From positions 2,418,001-2,482,000 of the forward strand of contig NZ_JAYDCK010000003.1 of assembly GCF_034555965.1 (NCBI RefSeq): DNA of 64,000 nucleotides, read 5' to 3'. The position numbers and the translations under genes were made by a program. The notes below the pieces were generated by a model. The model had not been told where the DNA came from and searched no databases. It saw only the letters and a program-made list of their open reading frames with translations. Positions 18,567 through 26,851 of the stretch are shown piece after piece (the first letter of the stretch is position 1; the number at the start of each line of letters is the position of its first letter). Origin of the DNA: Aquicoccus sp. G2-2. Its GTDB lineage: Bacteria; Pseudomonadota; Alphaproteobacteria; Rhodobacterales; Rhodobacteraceae.

Positions 18567-19202
18567 ATGACTGCGATCACCCATCATACCCCTGACGCGC
18601 TCTTGGCAGCCTATGCCGCTGGCAACCTGCCGCAGCCTTACGCGCTGGTCGTGGCAACCCATATCTCGCTGTGCCTTGAGTGTCGTGCTTCCTATGAAGC
18701 GCATCAGGCTGGCGGAGGAGCGGTTTTGGGATTTGTCGAAACAAAGGCTGTGTCCGAGGGGTTGAAGGCCGGTGTCCTCAACCTGCTCGACGCCCCTTTT
18801 GAACCGCCACCGTCTTACCCGCGCACCGGTGTGTACCCCGGCCCTGTGATGGAAGCCCTGAGGGGCAAACCGCCTCGCTGGAAATCGCTTGGGCTGGGCG
18901 TGCGGCAGAGTGTTCTGTCTTCGGGTAGTGAAGGCTCGACCCGTCTGCTGTTTATCCCACCCGGACAGGCCGTACCTGACCACAGCCATAATGGGCTGGA
19001 GCTGACACTGGTGCTACAAGGCGGTTTCAGTGACGCCACCGGGCGCTTCGGGGTTGGCGATCTCGAGATTGCCGATCAGGACTTGGAGCATACACCCACA
19101 GCCGACCCTGGCGCGCCTTGCATCTGTCTGGCCGCAACCGATGCACCGCTTCGCTTCAACAGCCTGATCCCGCGCCTGTTGCAACCCCTTTTCGGCATCT
19201 GA
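18567..19202 (+). CDS. chrR: zinc-binding anti-sigma factor ChrR
   Basis: Cytoplasmic anti-sigma factor of 211 residues. The N-terminal ZAS domain contains the HxxxCxxC zinc site in ATHISLCLECRASYE, which binds RpoE. The C-terminal half is a cupin with a metal site in VPDHSHNGLELTLVLQG, needed for sensing singlet oxygen in R. sphaeroides. Overlap-free but tight spacing (one base) to rpoE shows one operon. Both domains appear complete. Confidence 0.92.
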   Translation: MTAITHHTPDALLAAYAAGNLPQPYALVVATHISLCLECRASYEAHQAGGGAVLGFVETKAVSEGLKAGVLNLLDAPFEPPPSYPRTGVYPGPVMEALRGKPPRWKSLGLGVRQSVLSSGSEGSTRLLFIPPGQAVPDHSHNGLELTLVLQGGFSDATGRFGVGDLEIADQDLEHTPTADPGAPCICLAATDAPLRFNSLIPRLLQPLFGI

Positions 19203-19315
19203 CAACACGGTCCATCCTGCGTTGGCTCGCCCGATCTCCGCCAGAGGTTGGGCAGCTAACGTTGCCGCAATAATTTTGCCCACCTTATTTTTTTGATAAC
19301 AAAAGCGCGATTATC

Positions 19316-19344
19316 TGATCCGCTTTCCTGTCTGGTGCGTATCC
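19316..19344 (+). promoter_or_regulatory. RpoE-type promoter candidate for fasciclin gene
   Basis: TGATCC, 18 bases, TATCC, with the same spacing as the two promoters in the rpoE intergenic region but a weaker -10. It lies about 45 bases upstream of the fasciclin start codon. A T-rich tract (TTATTTTTTT near 19290) just before it could end the rpoE-chrR transcript. Confidence 0.5.
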
Positions 19345-19389
19345 CTGTTACTTGACCACGCGACAATACTTAATCAGAGGTACAGACCT

Positions 19390-19902
19390 ATGCTCAACAT
19401 TAAGACTACGATCGCCGCCGCCGTCCTTGCCGTTGTCGGCACGACCGCCACCGCAGAAACCATAGTTGAAATCGCTGCAGGCGACGACCGCTTCTCGACC
19501 CTGGTGACCGCCGTAACCGCTGCGGGGCTGGCGGACACGCTATCGGGACCGGGCCCGTTCACGGTTTACGCGCCGGTTAATGACGCCTTTGCCGCGCTGC
19601 CCCAGGGGACTGTCGAAACTTTGCTCATGCCAGAGAACAAGGTTCAGCTGACCAACGTGCTGCTCTATCATGTTGACGACCGCAATCTTACCGCCGCGAA
19701 TATTCCCATCGGCTCGAATTACTTCAAGCCGCTTCTTGCAAACGAACGTTTGTGCATCACCAAGTCGGCTGACGGTGTCGTGATCGCTGATGGCACCGGT
19801 GAAATGGCGAATGTCATTATTGCCGATATCCTGGCCGACAATGGCGTGATCCACGTGATCGACAAAGTGCTGCTGCCCGGCACGCGCCCCGCCTGTCACT
19901 GA
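19390..19902 (+). CDS. fasciclin (FAS1) domain secreted protein
   Basis: Secreted or periplasmic protein of 170 residues: a cleavable signal peptide (MLNIKTTIAAAVLAVVGTTATA) and one FAS1 domain. FAS1 hallmarks are FSTLVTAVTAAGLADTL near the start, GPFTVYAPVNDAFAALP in the middle and NGVIHVIDKVLLP at the end. FAS1 proteins mediate adhesion or stabilise surface structures. The gene follows chrR by 187 bases and has its own candidate RpoE-type promoter, so it may be part of the singlet-oxygen response. A good stem-loop lies 20 bases after the stop. Confidence 0.9.
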   Translation: MLNIKTTIAAAVLAVVGTTATAETIVEIAAGDDRFSTLVTAVTAAGLADTLSGPGPFTVYAPVNDAFAALPQGTVETLLMPENKVQLTNVLLYHVDDRNLTAANIPIGSNYFKPLLANERLCITKSADGVVIADGTGEMANVIIADILADNGVIHVIDKVLLPGTRPACH

Positions 19903-19921
19903 TACCTGCGCCAACGGCACC

Positions 19922-19948
19922 TGCGCCCTCGGAAGATTCGGGGGCGCA
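19922..19948 (+). terminator. stem-loop after fasciclin gene
   Basis: TGCGCCC...GGGGCGCA arms of about 9 bp with a short loop, 20 bases after the stop of the fasciclin gene. No strong T tract follows. Confidence 0.55.
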
Positions 19949-20004
19949 ACCATTTCTGAGATGCATGCTGACCGATGGGTGATCGAACCAGGATTGAGTT
20001 AAAC

Positions 20005-20367
20005 AACCGCAAGCGAGCAGGGTTTGGTCATGACCTCAGTGCACCTGCAGGCAATCAATTCCCAGCGGATTTCACGCCCTGTTGCACGCCGCGCAAGATA
20101 CTTGAGGTGGGTGTTTTCGAACGGGAGTACCTCAAAGATTGCAGATTCGAGTTTTCAACTGTTTGGTTTGAGAACGCCAGGCTTTCGCACTTACCCGATC
20201 CGAGGTTGAACTATTTGGGTATTGAGAGCCGTCGAACACTGAATAGATAGCGCGAGGAGGGCTGGATCATCGATCCCGATCTACGCGGGTCGTTCGAGTG
20301 GTACTGCCGCTATTGCTTGGGTCGCAGGATTGCCGATGTCGATGCTCAGCAGATCAAGCTGGTGTAG
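20005..20367 (+). pseudogene. conserved hypothetical protein remnant
   Basis: One frame, interrupted by a TAG at 20248-20250, encodes segments that I recognise from a conserved uncharacterised family: TPRKILEVGVFEREYLKDC, then WFENARLSHLPDPRLNYLG, and after the stop REEGWIIDPDLRGSFEWYCRY. In intact relatives these read as a contiguous block ending RGWFQWYCRYYMGRR. The 5' end is not clear. It ends at 20367, three bases before the end of an IS481-like element. It is a decayed gene cut by that element. Confidence 0.55.
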
Positions 20368-21053
20368 ATATGCCGTTACTCGCGAGACATTTCCTTTAAC
20401 CTCCCGGACCTGGGAAGAAGGAGATGTTTATGTCGAAGGATCAACGCGAGATTAGGCGTAAGTTGCGGATACTGCGATACGCCGAAGAGATCGGCCATGT
20501 TGCCAAGACCTGCCGCTATTTTGGCATCGGCCGTGCCAGTTTCTACCGCTGGCGCAAAGCCTACGCCGAACACGGAGAAGCAGGCCTGATCAATGCACCT
20601 CCCATCCCCAAGTGGCACGCCAACAGAACTCCGCCTGAGCGCGAGGAGAAGGTGCTTTATCTTCGTCGCAAATACCACCTCGGCCCCATGCGGATCGTTT
20701 GGTATTTGGAGCGCTATCACGACATCAAGATGCCTGACGCGACCGTTTCGCGCATCCTGCGCCGGCATGGTCTGAACCGCCTTCCTCGCGGAACCCGCAT
20801 GCGCAAGGTACATACCAAGCGGTATCAGAAACAAGTTCCAGGCCATCATATCCAAATGGACGTCAAGTTCCTGACTTTCATTGGGAAAAAGGGCGAAAAG
20901 ATCCGCCGGTTCCAATACACAGCGATCGATGATGCAACGCGAGTTCGAGCCCTGAAGGTCTATGAGAAGCACACACAGGCGAATGCAATAGATTTCGTCG
21001 ACCATGTTATCGACAAGTTCCCATTTCGCATCCGGGAAATCAGGACCGACAAC

Positions 21054-21289
21054 GTCCTATATCGGGAAGATTTGGCTGCTTAGGTCAGCAGGTCATGGGG
21101 CATCCGTTGTCCCGGTTGCCCTGATATGGTTGCCCAAGCGGTCTCCGCCGTCAAGAAGCGGTCTCTCCCATAGCAAACACAGGGTACGCGCGATCGCGGC
21201 CCTCACCGTCCTTAAGACGAGATCCAAAATCCCAAGCGGAAGACCTGAACATTATCTACGAGGTCAGCGAACTGCCTCCACGGCTCTGA
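21054..21289 (-). ncRNA. candidate bridge RNA region of the IS110-family element
   Basis: About 235 bases downstream of the transposase gene and inside the element have no reading frame. IS110-family elements of the IS1111 type carry the recombination-guiding bridge RNA in the non-coding end on the 3' side of the transposase, so this is where one would be expected. A ten-base direct repeat (GAGACCGCTT in the minus-strand sense) lies in its middle part. I have not folded it, and the exact ends of the RNA are unknown. Confidence 0.35.
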
Positions 21290-22546
21290 TCAGACAAGGG
21301 TCCTTCCGCCTGGGCTCACCCCCTCAAAGAAGGGGCGATAGGGTTCGCCGTGTTTGACCACGGCGTGTACGGTGCGCGCCATCTTGGCCGCGATCGCGGT
21401 GTAGGCCTTGCGGCGCAGATGGGCATTGTGTCGGTCCCGCGCGATGTAGCGTTCGAACTTGTCGCGGAAGCTGTTGGTGCGCTTGAGAACTGCGACTTGC
21501 CCGGCGATCCAGAGGGTTCTGCGAAGTCGGGCGTTGCCGTATTTTGAGATACGGCTCTGGCCGCGGAACATGCCGGACTGGACCGTCGCGAGATCCATGC
21601 CGCAGAACTTCAGGAACTGCCGGTGATGCCGGAAACGGCGCAGGTCACCGGCCTCTGCCAGGATGGTCAGGGCATTGATCGGGCCGATCCCGGGAATGGT
21701 GGTCAGCAACTGGTAGTCCGGGTGATCGGACAGAAGCTCGACGGCCCGCGCCTCGATCTCATCGCGTTGACGGACCAGACTGCGCCCCTCGGCCAGCACG
21801 AGGCGGAACATGCGAACGGCGTCGGAGTCCGGGTGTACGGGCAAACCGATTGAGCCGACCGCCGTCGCGTAAATATCTGAAAGCAGGCGTTCTTTGGAGA
21901 CCTTGCGGCCAACCACCTGCCAGGCATCAGCGACGAAAGCTTCGCGGCTCATGGCGGTGATCATGTGCGGTGTTGGGTACTTCTCAAGAAACGCCAGGAA
22001 CCAATCCGTCCGAGAGCTTCGGTGGAATCGTTCCGCCTCGGGAAAATACAGCGGCAGGTAATGCGTCAGGATGCGGTGCCACAGCTCGGTCTTCGGGCGT
22101 GAGACTATCTCATGCGTCTTCGACAACTCCTGGATGTCAGCAATGCCGGTCACAAGCGGATCGTGGAAAAATTGCACCGCCCCGATCTCCAGCATGTGCA
22201 GGATGACCTGGGCGTCCTTCGGATCGTTCTTGTCCCAACTGTTGTGCAGCGCTTCACGCGTCCGGGCCAGACCAACGGAGGACACAAGCTTCAGCTCGAA
22301 CCCGGCCTGGCCGAGATGATGCGCTAAAGGCCGGTGGTAGTTGCCGGTCGCCTCAAAGCCGATCCGGACCGGCAGGTCGTAGCTGGCAAGAGCGATGGCC
22401 AGGCGCTGGAAGTCGTCGAGCGTATTGGTGATCGTCATGCGGCGGCGGCGCTTCTTGCCCGGGATAGCGATCAGCACCTCATGGCGGTGCTTGGAAATGT
22501 CGATAGCTACAAGCAGGGTCGAAGCGGTAGAATGGGTGGCGGTCAT
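21290..22546 (-). CDS. IS110-family transposase (DEDD recombinase)
   Basis: Full-length transposase of 418 residues. The N-terminal RuvC-like DEDD domain begins LLVAIDISKHRHEVL with further acidic residues at VRIGFEATGNYHRP and SWDKNDPKDAQVI. The C-terminal Transposase_20 domain has LLTTIPGIGPINALTILAE and the serine-containing motif FCGMDLATVQSGMFRGQSRI followed by SKYGNARLRR. The start at 22546 has GAGGAG 7 bases upstream. It appears intact and may be active; in this family the transposase works with a bridge RNA encoded in the element's non-coding end. Confidence 0.93.
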   Translation of the reverse strand: MTATHSTASTLLVAIDISKHRHEVLIAIPGKKRRRRMTITNTLDDFQRLAIALASYDLPVRIGFEATGNYHRPLAHHLGQAGFELKLVSSVGLARTREALHNSWDKNDPKDAQVILHMLEIGAVQFFHDPLVTGIADIQELSKTHEIVSRPKTELWHRILTHYLPLYFPEAERFHRSSRTDWFLAFLEKYPTPHMITAMSREAFVADAWQVVGRKVSKERLLSDIYATAVGSIGLPVHPDSDAVRMFRLVLAEGRSLVRQRDEIEARAVELLSDHPDYQLLTTIPGIGPINALTILAEAGDLRRFRHHRQFLKFCGMDLATVQSGMFRGQSRISKYGNARLRRTLWIAGQVAVLKRTNSFRDKFERYIARDRHNAHLRRKAYTAIAAKMARTVHAVVKHGEPYRPFFEGVSPGGRTLV

Positions 22547-22983
22547 AGCCGGTCTCCTCATCAGTGTGGTTCTTGCAAAACCACTGTTGAGACCTGAGAC
22601 CCGGTTATGGCCACCCGCTGCGCAATTTGAGGGCTGCGCGCGTGGCCATAACCTCTCAGAAGCGCTGCTTCCCGAGGTGCTATGGCCATGAGTTCCAAGC
22701 GAAGTTCCACTGGCACGTTGAGGACCTCGGCATCCGTCATGCCTATATCAAACGTGGCACGCCCCAGCTCAACGGTAAAGTAGAGCGGTCTCACCGTTCA
22801 GACGGGCAAGAATTTTACCAGCTGCTCAGTTACAAAGGTGATGTCGATCTCGAAGCCAAACTGGACGAATGGGAGCGCTTCTACAACTTCCACAGACCGC
22901 ACGGCGCGCACAATGGAAAGACACCTTACGAAGCCCTCAGAGAAAAACTATAATTAACAAAAAGGGACGTCTCACGAGTAACC

Positions 22984-23315
22984 GCACCTTACAAATGGCC
23001 GACCCAGACGCGGGCAACGATCTAATAGTCAGGAGGCTTTGAAACCGGCTTACCGAGTTCGAAGCGAATTTCATGAATACTGGTGCCTGAGAAAGTTAAC
23101 GACCAGTTGCGGCCATTTGTGTAAAGCGCGGCATTTTGCAGGGCCGCGACGTCGGTCTGCGTACGAATTTGCCATTCGCTCCATGAGCACCAGCATCCCT
23201 TTTCAGACGATGGCAAAAGCTGATTGCTTCACAATAGCAACGTTTTCGATCAATCTGGAGCGAACGAGATGCCTATCACCTGCCTTCAGGCGAACCTTAC
23301 AAGGATTCCATCGCA
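22984..23315. other. non-coding stretch, 332 bases
   Basis: Between the IS481 end and the permease gene I see no gene. A 12-14 bp imperfect inverted repeat (TTACAAATGGCC at 22989, GGCCATTTGTGTAA at 23111) is present about 110 bases apart. Confidence 0.4.
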
Positions 23316-24554
23316 GTGACATCGCCTGTTTCCCCTTCGAACGGAGCGATCCAGACGGGAAACTTGCGCCGTGCCCTCACCACGCCCTTGCTCACGCTCT
23401 ATGGGCTTGGAGTAACGGTCGGCGCGGGCATCTATGTACTGGTAGGAACAACAGCGGCAGAGGCCGGAGTCTACGCCCCCGTTTCTTTTGTAATTGCCGC
23501 CATTGTCGTTGCCTTCACCGCTTTCTCCTACGCGGAGCTTTCAACCCGCTACCCCGTCAGCGCAGGTGAAGCAGCTTACGTCGAAGCTGGTTTTCGGTCC
23601 GGGTCGTTGGCAATCCTCGTCGGTCTTGCCGTTGCGTTGTCTGGGATGGTCTCCGCAGCCGCCGTTGCCATCGGAGCAGCATCATATCTGCAGGGGTTGG
23701 TTGCAGCACCACAGTGGATGTTGACTGTCGCGGTTGTGGTCTTGATGGGCCTCATCGCGCTTTGGGGCATTGCCCAGTCGGTCATTGTGGCCGCGATCAT
23801 CACCCTCGTCGAAATAGGCGGTTTGATCTTTGTGGCTATTTGGGCTTTTGGTATGTCTGCGCCTCTTGGTGTCGATCTTGTCGACATGTTGCCGTCACTC
23901 GCCGGAACGGACTGGTTCGGGATCGGTACGGCTTCGCTATTGGCGTTCTTCGCTTTTATCGGCTTCGAGGATATGGCCAACGTTGCGGAAGAGGTTAAGG
24001 ATCCGGCGTCGACCATGCCCAAGGCCATCGTTCTGACATTGGCCATTGCGACTTTGCTGTATCTCGCGACGACTTCGGCTGTGCTCTTCGCCGTGCCGCT
24101 TAGCAAGTTGGCCACGTCCGCAGCCCCACTCTCTCTGGTCTTTGAAACCGCACCTGAGGGCATACAGAAAAGCTTTGCGATCACAGCCATCGTGGCCACT
24201 ACAAACGGCGTATTGATCCAGGTAATCATGGCGTCGCGGGTGCTTTACGGCTTGGCAGATCGCGGACACTTCTTTCCTGCTTTGGCAATCGTCAGCAAGA
24301 AAACACAAACACCGGTTGTCGCAACGTCTCTCGTGATGTGCAGCATAGCACTGCTGGCCTTGGCATTGCCAATCGACGCATTGGCCGAGAGGACGTCGCA
24401 GATCGTTCTTCTCGTCTTTGTCTTAGTGAATGCTGCACTAATAAAATTGAAATGGAGGGGCGATCGTGCGTCCAATCATTTCCGCGTCCCGATAGTGGTC
24501 CCCGTCCTGGGCGTTCTGACCAGCTTGCTTCTGTTCGGGACGGGGTGGCTTTAG
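23316..24554 (+). CDS. APC family amino-acid permease
   Basis: Polytopic membrane protein of 412 residues with about 12 helices. The N-terminal LLTLYGLGVTVGAGIYVLVGT matches the APC superfamily TM1 glycine-rich motif (GxGIY), and AFFAFIGFEDMANVAEEVKDP is the TM6 motif with the conserved acidic residues. It is at the short end for the family (usually 430-480), with the last helix LGVLTSLLLFGTGWL, and may be truncated at the C-terminus. The start is a GTG with AAGGA ten bases upstream. It lies among stress-related genes in the mobile region; the substrate is unknown. Confidence 0.85.
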   Translation: MTSPVSPSNGAIQTGNLRRALTTPLLTLYGLGVTVGAGIYVLVGTTAAEAGVYAPVSFVIAAIVVAFTAFSYAELSTRYPVSAGEAAYVEAGFRSGSLAILVGLAVALSGMVSAAAVAIGAASYLQGLVAAPQWMLTVAVVVLMGLIALWGIAQSVIVAAIITLVEIGGLIFVAIWAFGMSAPLGVDLVDMLPSLAGTDWFGIGTASLLAFFAFIGFEDMANVAEEVKDPASTMPKAIVLTLAIATLLYLATTSAVLFAVPLSKLATSAAPLSLVFETAPEGIQKSFAITAIVATTNGVLIQVIMASRVLYGLADRGHFFPALAIVSKKTQTPVVATSLVMCSIALLALALPIDALAERTSQIVLLVFVLVNAALIKLKWRGDRASNHFRVPIVVPVLGVLTSLLLFGTGWL

Positions 24555-24650
24555 AGATCGAGCCAACGGTCGCACGGACCGTAGTATCTGACACTTTGGT
24601 CTCTAAGCCCCCTTCGGGGCGCCGTAGAATTATCGGGATATGGTGCCTTG

Positions 24651-24686
24651 TCTGTCTGACGTCAGCGCCAATGGGACAGTTTAGGG
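24651..24686. repeat. solo insertion-sequence end, right copy
   Basis: TGTCTGACGTCAGCGCCAAT and following bases to GTTTAGG are the inverted near-identical copy of 7153-7186. Downstream lies the start of an OrfA-like fragment, so this copy marks the left end of an IS3-like element whose body is lost. Confidence 0.6.
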
Positions 24687-24929
24687 CGATTTGATAAGAG
24701 AGGGTTTCTGGCTCATCGTAACCACCAAGGAGTGGAGATGAGACAGAAACCCGGAACCAAGCAGAGCCGCCGCGCGGCATAGGCTCTATTGGCGAAAGGC
24801 CGGTCTGGGCCGGTGGCGGCTAAGGACCCCCAATGCCACGAGGGGCGGGAACCCGACTCTCGATGCGAATTTGGTGACAATCGCTGCCCCATCGTATGAC
24901 GGTTCCGAGTCCCGAAGCGGACACGGCTT

Positions 24930-24943
24930 ATGATCTGAATCAA
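24930..24943 (+). promoter_or_regulatory. FNR-type site candidate upstream of VIT gene
   Basis: ATGATCTGAATCAA differs from the FNR/FnrL consensus TTGATNNNNATCAA at one position. It is about 48 bases before the proposed start of the VIT-family gene, a common distance for activation by FNR. Confidence 0.35.
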
Positions 24944-24990
24944 AGCCGGACCGCCCCTTGGTCCTATGCTGACCTCGCAGGAGGTCCATT

Positions 24991-25699
24991 CTGTCTGAGC
25001 ACGGTCATACCCAGCAAGAAATTGCAAAGCGGATCGGAGCCCCCCAGGTAGGGGCGTGCTGCGTGATGCCGTCTATGGCGCAATTGACGGGGCGGTGACG
25101 ACATTTGCCATCGTTGCGGGTGTTGCGGGAGCCGGACTCTCGCCTTTCATCATCATTGCGCTGGGAATAGCGAACGTCCTGGCCGACGGGTTTTCCATGG
25201 CGGCGGCCAATTATTCAGGCACCAAAGCCGAACTCGACAACATGCGTCGCATCCGCAAAATCGAGGAGCTTCACATACAAGACCACCCCGAAGGCGAACG
25301 TCTTGAGGTCCGGGAAATCTTGGCCAAAAAGGGCCTGAGTGGGGATGTTCTGAACCAGGCAACCGACGCGATCACGAAAGATCGCGAAAGCTGGATCGCC
25401 TTGATGATGGAGGGGGAATACGGGCTGAGCGGTGTCGATCCACACCCTGTGAAATCCGCCGTAACCACCTTTCTGGCCTTTCTGGCGGCCGGAATCGTGC
25501 CGTTATTCCCGTTCATTCTCGGACTGGACAACGCATTTTCTGTCTCGGCAGCGCTGACCATGGTGACCTTTTTCGCGATCGGCGCGCTGAAAAGCGTCTG
25601 GTCTCTCAGCCCCTGGTGGCGATCTGCTGGCGAGACCTTGGTGATCGGGGAGTGGCCGCCGCAGTTGCGTTTTTTGTCGGAACGTTGTTCCATGCGTAG
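24991..25699 (+). pseudogene. VIT/CCC1 family transporter, two apparent frameshifts
   Basis: A vacuolar-iron-transporter-like (VIT1/CCC1) Fe2+/Mn2+ membrane protein. AGGAGG at 24979-24984 precedes a CTG (24991) that starts LSEHGHTQQEIAKRIGAP. The main frame then continues from 25056 with RDAVYGAIDGAVTTFAIVAG (the signature first helix) through to VIG. Adding one C to the six-C run at 25040-25045 and one G to the four-G run at 25647-25650 restores a protein of about 236 residues ending VAFFVGTLFHA, with the stop at 25697-25699, exactly as in intact relatives. The gene is either decayed or affected by sequencing error. Confidence 0.75.
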
Positions 25700-26086
25700 A
25701 GGGCGTCTCATACGCCTATGACCGTTTCGTCCGCACCTTCCCAGTTCGTTGGCGGCGCGGCGAATGACCGGATCAAATCCGGGGGTCAGGTGAGCAATTC
25801 TACGACCGGTTTCGCGAAATTTGTCGCGACGCCGCAATCGCCATCCTACAAGTGCAGGAGTTGGGTCGGGCTCCAAACTATCAGATTTGCTGCGCCAGCA
25901 TCAGGCCGGTTTGTCCTGTGTGAATTCGCCTTCGGCTCCACCTTGCACCCGCAGCGAACGACCGGTTCGATGAAGCTGCGCTGCGGCGCTGGACTACTTT
26001 GGCAAGGTCTGGTCTGGACCGTGAGTTCCTGATGAAGAGGAGTTTTTGCTGTGCTCCGGACGGTTGTCAGGTTATGAACATACCCC
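25700..26086. other. non-coding stretch, 387 bases
   Basis: Nothing assignable to a gene. A stem-loop (TGACCGGAT ... ATCCGGGGGTCA) lies at 25766-25789. Confidence 0.4.
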
Positions 26087-26428
26087 ATGACTGATACACT
26101 ACCACCATGTCCCGAATGTTCCTCGACCTATGTCTATCAGGTCGATGATCTGTTGAATTGCCCAGAATGCGGACACGAATGGGCACCCAAGGAACTGGCC
26201 GACACAGCGTCAGATGTGCGTGACAGCGTCGGGAACATCCTTGTGGATGGCGACACGGTCACTGTGATCAAGGACTTAAAGGTCAAAGGTTCTTCGTCGG
26301 TGGTTAAGGTCGGAACCAAGGTGCGCGGCATTCGGTTGGTAGACGGCGATCACGACATAGATTGTAAAGTTCCGGGGATTGGTCAGATGGGCCTGAAATC
26401 TCAATTCGTGAAGAAAGTGTCTGGATAG
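26087..26428 (+). CDS. YjdM/PhnA family zinc-ribbon protein
   Basis: Protein of 113 residues. The N-terminal zinc ribbon has two CxxC pairs (CPECSSTYVY... and CPECGHEWA), followed by the PhnA/YjdM domain with VKDSVGNILVDGDTVTVI-like sequence (here VRDSVGNILVDGDTVTVIKD) and VKGSSSVVKVGTKVRGIRLV. The name 'phosphonoacetate hydrolase PhnA' is often attached to this family by error; the true role is unknown. It is intact and stands alone in the mobile region. Confidence 0.9.
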   Translation: MTDTLPPCPECSSTYVYQVDDLLNCPECGHEWAPKELADTASDVRDSVGNILVDGDTVTVIKDLKVKGSSSVVKVGTKVRGIRLVDGDHDIDCKVPGIGQMGLKSQFVKKVSG

Positions 26429-26633
26429 ACGCAGCCCCCCAGCAGGCCCATTGTGGCCGTTCATAGGTCATCGGCATCAGAAACCGGCAGTTTCGTCTGC
26501 GGATGTTAGAAAATCCTGAAGAATGCTGCGACTTGTACGAACGACATGGTGTGATCGCGGTGGTCGCTCTCCGATGGCGAACGAGGTCTGATAGTATCAG
26601 CCTCACCAATTAAAAGCCGTAAGGAGAACGACC

Positions 26634-26776
26634 ATGAGCCATTATGTTGGTCTGGATGTTTCAGTGAAAGAAGTATCGATTTTTGTGGTGGATGCGGACG
26701 GCGAGGTCTTGAACCGCGCGTCCGTACCCACCGAACCGGGTGCCATTGCCGATTATCTTGCGCAGGAAACGGCCAT
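26634..26776 (+). pseudogene. IS110-family transposase, N-terminal fragment
   Basis: An ATG with AAGGAG upstream starts MSHYVGLDVSVKEVSIFVVD, the RuvC-like N-terminus of IS110 transposases, and homology ends around residue 47. The rest has been lost, apparently at the junction with the tyrosine recombinase segment. The 200 bases upstream (26430-26633) hold no gene and could be the 5' non-coding end of this element. Confidence 0.7.
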
Positions 26777-26851
26777 TCAAACCGGTGCTATGATCTCTAC
26801 GTCAGCGCAGTGCTGATGCCTGGGCTTGGAGGGAGGATCGGAGGGCAAAAC

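Larger units (their letters stand above)
21054..22683 (-). mobile_element. IS110-family insertion sequence nested in IS481
   Basis: The boundaries follow from restoring the host codons GAC AAC GGC CAT GAG: left junction near 21054 and right junction near 22683, giving about 1.63 kb. There are no terminal inverted repeats and no clear target duplication, as usual for IS110. The transposase gene is on the minus strand with about 235 bases of non-coding DNA on its 3' side and 137 on its 5' side. The 5' side contains a perfect 12-bp inverted repeat (22603-22614 and 22642-22653) and a smaller hairpin at 22566-22584. Confidence 0.85.
20424..22953 (+). pseudogene. IS481-family transposase, split by IS110 element
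   Basis: The two exon-like parts are 20424-21053 and 22684-22953. Joined, they read in frame: an N-terminal helix-turn-helix (IGHVAKTCRYFGIGRASFYRW), then the rve catalytic core with DDE residues in IQMDVKFL, IRTDNGHEFQAK (the junction falls between RTDN and GHEF) and LNGKVERSHRSD. The tail WERFYNFHRPHGAHNGKTPYE is typical of IS481. Apart from the insertion the gene is intact, so the insertion is probably younger than most of the decay nearby. Confidence 0.88.
20371..22983 (+). mobile_element. IS481-family element, interrupted by an IS110-family element
   Basis: Inverted repeats of about 22 bp bound the element: GTTACTCGCGAGACATTTCC at the left (from 20374) and the complement of GTTACTCGTGAGACGTCCC at the right (to 22982). 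It contains a single transposase gene which is split by another insertion at 21054-22683. Without that insertion the element would be about 1 kb, the usual size. No clear target duplication is seen. Confidence 0.8.
24555..24990. other. insertion-sequence debris, 436 bases
   Basis: The stretch contains the right-hand solo IS end (24651-24686) and an OrfA-like start. At 24738 an ATG with AAGGAG upstream begins MRQKPGTKQSRRAA and stops at 24782, resembling the first residues of IS3-type OrfA proteins. The rest to 24980 shows nothing except an FNR-like palindrome at 24930-24943. Confidence 0.45.

Noticed and set aside
22989..23124. Pair of TTAC(AC)AAATGGCC inverted repeats as a small MITE
   Set aside because: Arms are only 12-14 bp and imperfect, and no target duplication or second copy is visible.
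25040..25045. Programmed ribosomal frameshift in the VIT gene
   Set aside because: The family is not known to use one, there is a second identical kind of shift at 25647, and similar shifts in unrelated genes point to a common technical cause.
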